Assembly: GCA_040509055.1 (NCBI GenBank)
Contig: JBEVLT010000135.1
Span: 1-27,605 of the forward strand
Length of the DNA: 27,605 nucleotides
Direction: 5' to 3'
Source: JAJKIP01 sp040509055
GTDB taxonomy: Bacteria > Bacteroidota > Bacteroidia > Chitinophagales > Chitinophagaceae
A program made the translations under genes and the position numbers. Below the pieces are notes generated by a model. That model saw only the letters and a list, made by a program, of their open reading frames with translations. It did not search any database and was not told the DNA's origin. The stretch's first letter is position 1; every line of letters starts with the position of its first letter. This document shows, piece after piece, positions 1-6,646 of this stretch.

Positions 1-1530
1 TAGGCCCGTATAAAGGCCATGCGACAACTCTTCGGTGCAAGGCGGGTTTCCGGAAAAAGTGATAACAACCGGGCTGGGGTTTTTTTCCAGGAATGCTTCC
101 ATGGTGGCTATCTCGCTTGCCAGTTTTATTTCAGATCGGTTATTGTTGAGGGGCAGAATGCGGTAAACGGGTCCCTGGCGCTGTAAGTAATCATTATGGA
201 ACATGCCCGTATTCACGACCATGCATACCGGGCGGGTGTACAGGTTGGTATGCAGCATGTCAAGAATCAGGAAGTCGGCTAAAAGCAGGTAACTATTGAG
301 CCGGATATTCATGCGGCTGGCCAGGTTGGCCTGGCCGGTCATTTTTTTCAGTCGATTGGTGTCTGCCTGCAATAAAATGTTTTGTGCAGGGTAGGTGGCC
401 ATGGTTCCTACAGGGTTGACTATGGTATCTGTTACAGATTGTAACTGCTGTAGCAGCGAAGCGAGTGATAGGGTATCGTCTTGCCGGCCTTTCTCTTCGT
501 CCAGGAGGAAATAGCCGGAGTAAATATCCCGGAATGATGCCACATTGGTAGTGAATAAGCGGGGATAAGCTTGTTTCAGCCGTTGTACATAAGCGGGTAC
601 GCCAAGCAGGTTGTTATTGATCACCGTTACATCTTTGCGGAATCCTTCTTTTTGCTGTACATACCAGAGCGGGTAGGTATCGTTATCGCCGTAGGTGATG
701 AGAATGGCATTTGCAGGGCAGGCATCCAGGTAGGTATGCCCGATACGGTGATACAGGGTATCGCCGCTACTTATCCGGTCCAGGATCTGCTTTGCCTGTG
801 TTGTATAGCCTGCTATCCAAAGCTGCTGATATTGATAGAACTGCTCATTCAGGATCTTCATTTGAGGGGTTCCGATCACCAGCTTATAGCCTGGATTTTG
901 CCGGTGCAGCTGCTGGTAATATCCGATTGCCTTATTCGTATAATACAGGAAGCGCTCTATTCTTGCAGCACCGGGCATTTCCAGGTTGCTCAATGGTCTT
1001 TTCAACGTATCATCATCATAGGGAGTTCCTCCCATCGTGTACCACAGGTAGCGGCAGGCATGATAGCTGTAGGCTTTTGCAAGCCCTTCCATCAATGTGT
1101 CTCCGGCCTGCTCCAGGTTGCTGAAATCACGGATCATATCTGCATCCCAGGTGTTGTAGCCTGCATACCGGCAGCGGTCGTAGTTGTACAGCATCCAGGT
1201 ATCGCTTTCCATGGCCTGCAGCAGTTGCGCTGTAGCTTCTTTTTCGTCCATCCCGGGGCCAAAACCGGTCAACGGCAGGTATGAAGCCTTGCGCAGACTC
1301 CAGAATAGTTGTTCAGTTTTGACGCTGTCTTTGTTCAGCTGATCGATCGTATGCACATACCAGCCATCTTTCTTTTTGGCCAGCATCAGCTTGTCATAAG
1401 GCTCTGCCGGCTCATAGGAATAACGTAGAAAGAAGGCTTTCATCACCTCGGGGTAAGGAGGCATAATGTCCTGGCTATGCATTGCCAGGTGGAGCACAAT
1501 AAAACAGAGGGCGAGCAGGATCTTTTTCAA
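1..1530 (-). CDS. Exported protein with DUF2723-like C-terminal region (partial, 3' end outside window)
   Basis: I read this frame directly: it is open for 510 codons from a TTG at 1530 and runs off the left edge, so the C-terminus is missing. An in-frame TGA lies immediately before the TTG. The first ~20 residues (LKKILLALCFIVLHLAMHSQ) form a good signal peptide, which supports TTG over the internal ATG of AMHS. Around residues 270-300 it has ANAILITYGDNDTYPLWYVQ followed by RKDVTVINNNLLG. This resembles the 'GDND(T/S)(F/Y)PLWY ... R.DV.V.N..L' signature of the soluble C-terminal part of Bacteroidota DUF2723 membrane proteins, but no multi-pass membrane domain precedes it. It therefore looks like a free-standing periplasmic version. 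Function is unknown. It is divergent from cca, with about 97 bp between the starts. Confidence 0.72.
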   Translation of the reverse strand, partial: MKKILLALCFIVLHLAMHSQDIMPPYPEVMKAFFLRYSYEPAEPYDKLMLAKKKDGWYVHTIDQLNKDSVKTEQLFWSLRKASYLPLTGFGPGMDEKEATAQLLQAMESDTWMLYNYDRCRYAGYNTWDADMIRDFSNLEQAGDTLMEGLAKAYSYHACRYLWYTMGGTPYDDDTLKRPLSNLEMPGAARIERFLYYTNKAIGYYQQLHRQNPGYKLVIGTPQMKILNEQFYQYQQLWIAGYTTQAKQILDRISSGDTLYHRIGHTYLDACPANAILITYGDNDTYPLWYVQQKEGFRKDVTVINNNLLGVPAYVQRLKQAYPRLFTTNVASFRDIYSGYFLLDEEKGRQDDTLSLASLLQQLQSVTDTIVNPVGTMATYPAQNILLQADTNRLKKMTGQANLASRMNIRLNSYLLLADFLILDMLHTNLYTRPVCMVVNTGMFHNDYLQRQGPVYRILPLNNNRSEIKLASEIATMEAFLEKNPSPVVITFSGNPPCTEELSHGLYTGL

Positions 1531-1558
1531 TCAGGGTAGTTTGCACATACAAGATCAG

Positions 1559-1566
1559 CAAATTTC
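1559..1566 (-). promoter_or_regulatory. Possible -7 box for the exported DUF2723-like gene
   Basis: On the minus strand this reads GAAATTTG, a 7/8 match to the Bacteroidota -7 consensus TAnnTTTG, 28 nt upstream of the TTG start. No clear TTG -33 element was found, so the call is weak. Confidence 0.3.
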
Positions 1567-1611
1567 CGGAACTACAGCATCCTGCCTGTATGGTCTTGTC
1601 GCAGCATCGGC

Positions 1612-1619
1612 TACCTTTG
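1612..1619 (+). promoter_or_regulatory. -7 promoter box of cca
   Basis: TACCTTTG is an exact match to the Bacteroidota -7 consensus TAnnTTTG and ends 8 nt before the chosen ATG of cca. It implies a very short leader and argues against the longer upstream start at 1466, because that extension would contain the promoter. Confidence 0.6.
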
Positions 1620-1627
1620 CGCTGTTT

Positions 1628-3052
1628 ATGAAGATCCATTGCACGGAACGGGAACGGGAAATACTGGACAGGGTGGCTGCGGCGGCCCGCGAGCTGGGTA
1701 CGGAGGCGTACCTGATCGGGGGATTTGTACGGGATAAGCTGCTGGGCCGGCCCACCAAAGACGCCGATATCGTCTGTATGGGCGATGGCATCGAGCTGGC
1801 CCGGAAAACGGCGGCACAGTTCAACCCCGTACCCCAGGTGAATTTTTTCAAAACCTTCGGTACGGCACATATCCGTACGGCCGACGGCTTCGACGTGGAG
1901 TTTGTCGGCGCACGGAAAGAAAGCTACCGCCCGCACTCCCGCAAGCCTGAAGTGGAAACCGGTACGCTGGACGACGACCAGAAACGAAGGGATTTTACGA
2001 TCAATGCGCTTGCCATCAGCCTGAACCCGACCGATTTCGGCGAATTGCTCGATCCGTTCGATGGGCTGGCAGACCTGGACGAAAAGATCATCCGTACGCC
2101 GCTGGAGCCGGCGCAGACCTTCAGCGACGATCCGCTGCGGATGATGCGGGCCATCCGTTTTGCCACGCAGCTTGGTTTTACCATTGAGCCGGCTACTTTC
2201 GATGCCATTCAGGAAAACGCCCATCGTATCCGCATTGTGTCCAAAGAGCGGATCATCGACGAGCTGAACAAGATCGTGCTGGCCGACAGGCCGTCTATCG
2301 GTTTTGACCTGCTGTATCAAAGCGGGCTGCTGGCGATCTTTTTTCCGCAGATGGTGGAGCTGGCCGGCGCTGAATACATCGACGGGCATGGCCATAAGGA
2401 TAATTTTTACCATACCCTGCAGGTGCTGGACAATGTAGCCGCACAGTCGGGCGATCTGTGGCTGCGCTGGGCAGCCATCCTGCACGATATTGCCAAGCCG
2501 GCGACCAAGCGGTTCGAAGAGGGCCATGGCTGGACTTTTCACGGTCATGAAGTGGTGGGCGGACGGATGGTGCCCAAACTGTTTGCCCAGCTGAAACTGC
2601 CCGGCGACGACCGGATGCGGTTGGTACGGAAGCTGGTGGAGCTGCACCTGCGCCCGATCAGCCTCACCAAAGAAAACATTACCGACTCCGCCATTCGCCG
2701 CCTGCTCTTTGATGCCGGCGACGATTTTGACAGGCTCATGATCCTCTGCGAAGCGGATATCACCTCCAAAAACAAGCAAAAGGTAAAGCGCTACCTGGAA
2801 AATTTCCGGATGGTGCGGGAACGCTGCCGCGAGGTGGAAGAAAAAGACCAGGTCCGCAACTGGCAGCCGCCGGTAGATGGGGAGGAGATCATGCAGCTGT
2901 TCGGGCTGCCGCCGTCCCGGCCGGTAGGCGATTTGAAAAATGCCCTGAAAGATGCCATCCTGGACGGGATTATCCCCAATACTTACGAGGCGGCCTGCGG
3001 TTTCCTGCTGGAAAAAGCGCGGGAAATGGGGCTGGAGCCGGCAAAAAAATAA
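1628..3052 (+). CDS. cca: CCA tRNA nucleotidyltransferase with HD domain
   Basis: 474 aa. Adds or repairs the 3' CCA of tRNAs in the cytoplasm. The class II nucleotidyltransferase signature is near the N-terminus: LIGGFVRDKLLGR (about residues 29-41, Gly-Gly at 31-32), then the metal-binding pair D45/D47 in KDADIV. RRDFTINA, the second conserved motif of the head domain, follows at about residue 127. The RNA-binding neck region comes next, then an HD domain with ILHDIAKP (His286-Asp287), as in the bacterial cca-HD subfamily. The frame stays open upstream to an ATG at 1466, but that extension overlaps the divergent neighbour and contains the TACCTTTG promoter, so I start at 1628. The protein could also be annotated as poly(A) polymerase family; the motifs fit CCA addition, though sequence alone separates the two poorly. 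A plasmid pRiA4b ORF-3-like gene and miaA follow. Confidence 0.93.
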   Translation: MKIHCTEREREILDRVAAAARELGTEAYLIGGFVRDKLLGRPTKDADIVCMGDGIELARKTAAQFNPVPQVNFFKTFGTAHIRTADGFDVEFVGARKESYRPHSRKPEVETGTLDDDQKRRDFTINALAISLNPTDFGELLDPFDGLADLDEKIIRTPLEPAQTFSDDPLRMMRAIRFATQLGFTIEPATFDAIQENAHRIRIVSKERIIDELNKIVLADRPSIGFDLLYQSGLLAIFFPQMVELAGAEYIDGHGHKDNFYHTLQVLDNVAAQSGDLWLRWAAILHDIAKPATKRFEEGHGWTFHGHEVVGGRMVPKLFAQLKLPGDDRMRLVRKLVELHLRPISLTKENITDSAIRRLLFDAGDDFDRLMILCEADITSKNKQKVKRYLENFRMVRERCREVEEKDQVRNWQPPVDGEEIMQLFGLPPSRPVGDLKNALKDAILDGIIPNTYEAACGFLLEKAREMGLEPAKK

Positions 3053-3064
3053 CCGGCATCCGGC

Positions 3065-3098
3065 TTGTTACAGGAGTTACAGGAAAGGTATAAATTTG
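3065..3098 (+). promoter_or_regulatory. Promoter of the pRiA4b ORF-3-like gene
   Basis: TAAATTTG at 3091-3098 exactly matches TAnnTTTG and ends 4 nt before the ATG. A TTG at 3065-3067 lies 23 nt upstream, slightly longer than the usual 19-21 spacing. The leader would be nearly absent. Confidence 0.55.
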
Positions 3099-3102
3099 CG
3101 GC

Positions 3103-3666
3103 ATGGCTATTCTTAAGTTCAGGATATATTTTGAAGAGGACGAGAGCATTTATCGCGACATCGCGATCAGGCACACCCAATCTTTTCTCGAACTGCACGG
3201 GGCGATATTGAAATCCTACGAGTTTGACAGCAAGCACAAAGCCACTTTTTTCCGCAGCAACGACCACTGGCAGCGCGGCCGGGAGATCAGCCTGGATAAA
3301 TACGACAAGGAATACAAGGCGCCCCCGCTGCTGATGGCCGATACCACCATCGGTTCCGAGATAAAAGATCCTAACCAGAAGTTTATCTACCTGTACGATT
3401 TCAATAAGAACTGGACCTTCCTGGTAGAGCTGATCAACGTATCGAAGGAAGAAAATTCCCGCATCAGTTACCCGGCTGCCGTGCGTACCGAGGGCATTGC
3501 CCCGAGCCAGTATGGCACCAAGGGGCTGCTGGGCGAAAAATTTGCTGATGTAGAAGAAAAATACGACCTGTCGCAGGGGGCCGAAGGCTTTGGCGAAAAG
3601 AACGAGGACGGCGACGATACGTTTGGCGGCGAAGAAGCAAGCGGGGAAAGCGACGAAGAAGCCTGA
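3103..3666 (+). CDS. Plasmid pRiA4b ORF-3 family-like protein with acidic tail
   Basis: 187 aa, soluble, no signal peptide. The N-terminal ~150 residues (start MAILKFRIYFEEDESIYRDI; later KFIYLYDFNKNWTFLVELI) have the look of the PRiA4_ORF3 family: an opening strand of the 'fri..l.....iwR.i' type and a later 'Y.YDFGD.W.h.v.le' motif, here YDFNKNWTFLVEL. The last ~40 residues are an acidic Gly/Glu/Asp tail (EKNEDGDDTFGG, ESDEEA). The family's biochemical role is not established; related sequences are often labelled IS1096 TnpR-like, but there is no transposon context here. It sits between cca and miaA on the same strand, with about 50 bp to each neighbour, which suggests co-expression with tRNA maturation genes without proving a shared function. 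Confidence 0.72.
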   Translation: MAILKFRIYFEEDESIYRDIAIRHTQSFLELHGAILKSYEFDSKHKATFFRSNDHWQRGREISLDKYDKEYKAPPLLMADTTIGSEIKDPNQKFIYLYDFNKNWTFLVELINVSKEENSRISYPAAVRTEGIAPSQYGTKGLLGEKFADVEEKYDLSQGAEGFGEKNEDGDDTFGGEEASGESDEEA

Positions 3667-3719
3667 TCACGGGCCAGTATTCACCACCTGCACAACCACT
3701 GCAGCCACTCACTGTGTTC

Positions 3720-4637
3720 ATGGCAGACAATCCCGGTCAAAAAACAGTCATTATCGTAGCAGGGCCTACCGCCTCGGGCAAGACGGCCGCTGCCATCGAT
3801 ATCGCTTTGCATTTTCACACCCAGATCATTTCGGCCGACAGCCGCCAATGCTACCAAGAGCTGGATATCGGCGTGGCCAGGCCTTCGCCGCAGGAACTCC
3901 AGCAGGTACCCCATCATTTTATCGCTTCGCATTCGGTGCAGGAAGAGGTGACCGCCGCAGGCTTTGAAACAGATGCCCTGGAAAAAACAGCCGAACTGTT
4001 CCGCCAGCACGACCAGGTGGTTATAGCCGGTGGCACGGGTTTGTACATCAAAGCCTTTTGTGAAGGGCTGGATACTATACCCGATATACCGGCCGCCATC
4101 CGCCAGGCGGTCATCAAAAACTATGAAGAGCTGGGATTGGAGTGGCTGCAGCAGCAGGTGCGGCAAAAAGATCCCGGTTTTTTCAGCGTGGGCGAAGTGC
4201 AGAACCCGCAACGGATGATGCGGGCCCTGGAAGTGGTGGAAGCTACCGGGCAATCCATTCTTTCTTTCCGGAGCGGTCAAAAGGCTAAACGCGGGTTTTC
4301 GATCCGGAAAACAGCACTGGATATTCCAAAGGAGGAGCTGCACCGCCGCATCAATGACCGGGTAGACAGGATGATGGAAAACGGGCTGCTGCAGGAAGCA
4401 GAGCGGCTGCTGCGGTACCGCCACCTGAATGCGCTGCAGACCGTGGGCTATGCAGAACTGTTCGATTATTTCGATGGCCGGACAAAGCTGGACGAAGCCA
4501 TCGCGCTGATCAAACAACATACCCGGCAATATGCCAAACGGCAATTGACCTGGTTCCGCAGGGACAAAGAGATACGCTGGTTTGCCCCGGACCAGGCGGA
4601 AGACATGATCGCATTTGCCGGATCGAAAGAAATTTAG
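3720..4637 (+). CDS. miaA: tRNA dimethylallyltransferase MiaA
   Basis: 305 aa, the usual MiaA length. Transfers the dimethylallyl group from DMAPP to N6 of A37 in tRNAs reading UNN codons, the first step to ms2i6A. The P-loop GPTASGKT is at about residues 16-23. ISADSRQCYQELDIG follows (the Asp-Ser-Arg/Gln region that binds the tRNA adenine), then the GGTGLYIKA motif, QNPQRMMRALE and the C-terminal KRQLTWFRRD motif, all hallmarks of the family. A GTG two codons upstream (3714) is in frame; I prefer ATG at 3720. It lies 53 bp after the pRiA4b ORF-3-like gene. No terminator is visible after the stop, and the next gene has its own promoter only 10 nt downstream. Confidence 0.96.
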   Translation: MADNPGQKTVIIVAGPTASGKTAAAIDIALHFHTQIISADSRQCYQELDIGVARPSPQELQQVPHHFIASHSVQEEVTAAGFETDALEKTAELFRQHDQVVIAGGTGLYIKAFCEGLDTIPDIPAAIRQAVIKNYEELGLEWLQQQVRQKDPGFFSVGEVQNPQRMMRALEVVEATGQSILSFRSGQKAKRGFSIRKTALDIPKEELHRRINDRVDRMMENGLLQEAERLLRYRHLNALQTVGYAELFDYFDGRTKLDEAIALIKQHTRQYAKRQLTWFRRDKEIRWFAPDQAEDMIAFAGSKEI

Positions 4638-4647
4638 GCCGCAGCCG

Positions 4648-4679
4648 TTGTTTTTTTTACACCCCATCCTTTATTTTTA
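4648..4679 (+). promoter_or_regulatory. Promoter of the small barrel-like gene
   Basis: TTG at 4648-4650, 21 nt spacer, then TATTTTTA at 4672-4679 (7/8 of TAnnTTTG), ending 4 nt before the ATG at 4684. Spacing fits the Bacteroidota sigma-A promoter well. It starts 10 nt after the miaA stop codon. Confidence 0.5.
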
Positions 4680-4683
4680 GCCC

Positions 4684-5199
4684 ATGAACGCCACCACCAC
4701 CCGCAGGATTATCACCCTGCTTACCCTGCTGCTGACAGCCACCTTTTTGCATGCACAACAACCTGTTTCTTATCCCCGCGCCGCGGGCTATATCAGTGTC
4801 ATTCACCCGCTGGTGACGCTGAACAAGGATGGGGCAACCTACAATTTCTCCGGCTCTTACACCGTCGGGTTCCCGTGCGGAGTGAATGTGCTGAAAAGCG
4901 ATAAGATCGGCTATAGCTTTGAGCTGGTCCCGTTTATCAATGCGAATGATAGCGCCAGCAAAGTGAGCAATTTCCTGTTTCACCCCGGTGTGATGTTCCG
5001 CTACCCCAAAGGATTTACCTTCATCACCCGCCTGGCTTTCGAGACTGCTGGCCGCTACGGCTTTTCCACTGTTTTCAACAAAGTGGTCATACGCACAAAG
5101 ATGAACAGTTATTTCGTGGCCATGCCCTTGCTCTTCCGCTTTGGCAACAACAAGCCGGCCTCCGTTGCGACCGGGCTGCAGCTGGGTGTGAACTTCTGA
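4684..5199 (+). CDS. Small outer-membrane beta-barrel-like protein, unknown function
   Basis: 171 aa. Residues 1-24 (RRIITLLTLLLTATFLHAQQ at the hydrophobic part) form a signal peptide with the AQ-type cleavage site common in Bacteroidota. The remainder is rich in alternating hydrophobic/polar, aromatic-containing stretches such as GYSFELVPFI, HPGVMFRYP, FTFITRLAFE and VAMPLLFRFG, and it ends in Phe (LQLGVNF), as outer-membrane barrels often do. This pattern suggests an 8-stranded barrel or porin-family protein; no specific family was recognised. It has its own promoter-like sequence and is convergent with the HD hydrolase gene, only 4 bp between the stops. Confidence 0.7.
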   Translation: MNATTTRRIITLLTLLLTATFLHAQQPVSYPRAAGYISVIHPLVTLNKDGATYNFSGSYTVGFPCGVNVLKSDKIGYSFELVPFINANDSASKVSNFLFHPGVMFRYPKGFTFITRLAFETAGRYGFSTVFNKVVIRTKMNSYFVAMPLLFRFGNNKPASVATGLQLGVNF

Positions 5200-5203
5200 T
5201 GCG

Positions 5204-5842
5204 TTACCGTAACCCATTTGCCAGTTCGGCGGCCATATTTTTTCTAGCCTGCTCTTCGTACAGCGAGTAAAAATGCGGTGTGTTATAAATGCGGTCCTTC
5301 TCCAGGAACTTTTTCAGGACCTTCTTTCGCCCCGGGTTATATAATAAGCCGGGATAATGCCGGTATTCCTGCCGGATATGGCTGGCATAGGTGGCATAGA
5401 CCGGCCACCCGCTCCCCAGGATGGCCAGGTCGGCATCGGTAAAATAAGCGGTATCCGTGTCGCCGGTGGCAGCATGTGTTTTGGTGGCCAGTATCTGCGC
5501 AGCGCATGTTTCGATAGCCGGTGCAGGCAGGTCCAATGTTAGTAGCCGGTCTTTTGCCAGTGCCGCACTTTTTTCTTCATTGTCCTGCCGGCGGGTATTG
5601 TACACGATATCGTGGTAAGCAATGGAAAACACGAGGATATTCCAGCCTGCAATATGCTGCTTTACCGCCAACAGTTCGTGGCAGATGGCCGCCAGGTGCT
5701 GAAGGTTATGGTATTTCCGTGCCGGCCGGCTGTAGCAGCCCGCAATTTCCTCCCATAACGAACGGACCAGCCGCTGATCAGCAGTATAACAGGCGGCGGC
5801 TGCTTCAAAGACCGGTTGAAAGGAATGGTTCATCAGCTGCAT
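5204..5842 (-). CDS. HD-superfamily metal-dependent phosphohydrolase (COG4339-like)
   Basis: 212 aa, soluble, no signal peptide. The sequence has RKYHNLQHL near residue 43 and AYHDIVYN near residue 75, which match the 'R.YHN..H' and 'YHD.vY' metal-binding motifs of the predicted HD-superfamily hydrolases of COG4339. A helical tail with LEKDRIYNTPHFY is also typical of that group. The substrate is unknown. The start could be ATG 5842 or ATG 5833 (MNHSFQ); I keep the longer one. It begins 10 nt after the stop of the frameshifted barrel gene on the same strand, so the two were probably co-transcribed. Confidence 0.82.
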   Translation of the reverse strand: MQLMNHSFQPVFEAAAACYTADQRLVRSLWEEIAGCYSRPARKYHNLQHLAAICHELLAVKQHIAGWNILVFSIAYHDIVYNTRRQDNEEKSAALAKDRLLTLDLPAPAIETCAAQILATKTHAATGDTDTAYFTDADLAILGSGWPVYATYASHIRQEYRHYPGLLYNPGRKKVLKKFLEKDRIYNTPHFYSLYEEQARKNMAAELANGLR

Positions 5843-5852
5843 GCGTGAGTTT

Positions 5853-6532
5853 TTAAAGCAGGAGACAGAGCCGCAGGCCGGCCGTCAGGTTGCCGGCAAT
5901 ACTGTGGCCTCCCTTTGCTTCTGCCTCATTTTTGATACCCTGTATGGTTAAGTCAATGGCGGTGATCAGCCCGTCCCTGCCGGACTCGTATTCTTTGGCT
6001 AAAGTGGTGATGCGTCTTGGCTTGATGCCAATGCCGGCATACAGGTCAAGAAGAAACCTTCCTTTCAATACCACTTGCCTGCCAGCCAGCAGGTTCAGGC
6101 CCAGGCTGCGCTTTCGTACGCCGAAGTTGTCGCGGCGGGCTACTGTACTGTCTCCGTTGTAATAATAGCTGATCCCGGTAGTATGTTTTTCACGTGCATA
6201 AAACAGGTTGGCTGCGAGGTAATATCCTTCCGGGTATACCGGGGTCTTGCCTCTGAAGGTGATATAATAACGCAGCTCGGTTTTCGCTTTGAATCCCCGT
6301 GGCGCCAGGATGGAAGTATCGGCATGATCGTACTGGCTTTTCCGGTAGCGGATGCCTAATTCGTTGTACCAGCTGAAGCGCTCTGATAATGGCCACTCTA
6401 TGCCGGCCTGCAGGGTAGGGAAACTACCATCGTCGAATAAGGCAATTGGGCAAAATTGAGGACCGCTTTCCTGTTTTGGCCACATACCGCCGTTGCCAGG
6501 AATAAGAGCAGCAGGACAGGTAAATATCTCAT
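5853..6532 (-). pseudogene. Outer-membrane barrel-like gene with apparent -1 frameshift
   Basis: Two overlapping frames together make one plausible protein. From ATG 6532 the first frame gives a clean signal peptide (MRYLPVLLLFLATAVCGQ) and then NRKAVLNFAQLP, but it hits TAG after about 40 codons. The second frame, open to 5853, supplies the body: LFDDGSFPTLQAGIEWPLSE, then many short amphipathic strands (e.g. YNELGIRYRKS, FLLDLYAGIGIKP), ending LRLCLLL. Adding one base near CCTTATTC (about 6434-6444) joins them as FAQLP-LFDDGSFP. The standalone second-frame start at 6485 has no signal peptide, which is unlikely for such a barrel. The protein resembles DUF3575-type barrels in style, but I cannot assign the family firmly. 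A sequencing error, a true pseudogene or programmed slippage are all possible. Confidence 0.68.
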
Positions 6533-6554
6533 CGGTTAGGCAGTGGCAGGGTTA

Positions 6555-6584
6555 CAAAATAGCTGGCTGATGAAGGTAATACAA
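6555..6584 (-). promoter_or_regulatory. Possible promoter of the frameshifted barrel gene
   Basis: On the minus strand TTG (6582-6584), a 20 nt spacer and TATTTTG (6555-6561) lie upstream of ATG 6532. The -7 box is one base shorter than TAnnTTTG. Its position supports 6532 rather than 6485 as the real start. Confidence 0.4.
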
Positions 6585-6600
6585 TCAGGCGTGCGGGCAT

Positions 6601-6629
6601 AAAAAAAGGGCGCCCGGAAGGCGCCCTTT
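6601..6629 (-). terminator. Rho-independent terminator of the FadL/TodX-like gene
   Basis: GGGCGC (6608-6613) pairs with GCGCCC (6621-6626). On the minus strand the stem is followed by a run of seven T (6607-6601), 20 nt downstream of the porin gene's stop codon. Confidence 0.88.
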
Positions 6630-6646
6630 CATAACGATTGAACAGG

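Noticed and set aside
571..1284. 237-aa plus-strand open frame at the window start
   Set aside because: It is antisense to the minus-strand exported protein that has a signal peptide, a recognisable GDND motif and a continuous 510-codon frame.
1475..2779. 434-aa minus-strand open frame over cca
   Set aside because: Antisense shadow of the CCA-adding enzyme; composition rich in His/Gln/Arg with no domain, typical of complementary frames in GC-rich genes.
3103..3666. Transposon resolvase or IS1096 passenger gene at this locus
   Set aside because: Only the family label suggests this; there are no terminal repeats, transposase or composition change around the gene.
3681..4667. 328-aa minus-strand open frame over miaA
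   Set aside because: Shadow of miaA, whose P-loop and other motifs are unambiguous on the plus strand.
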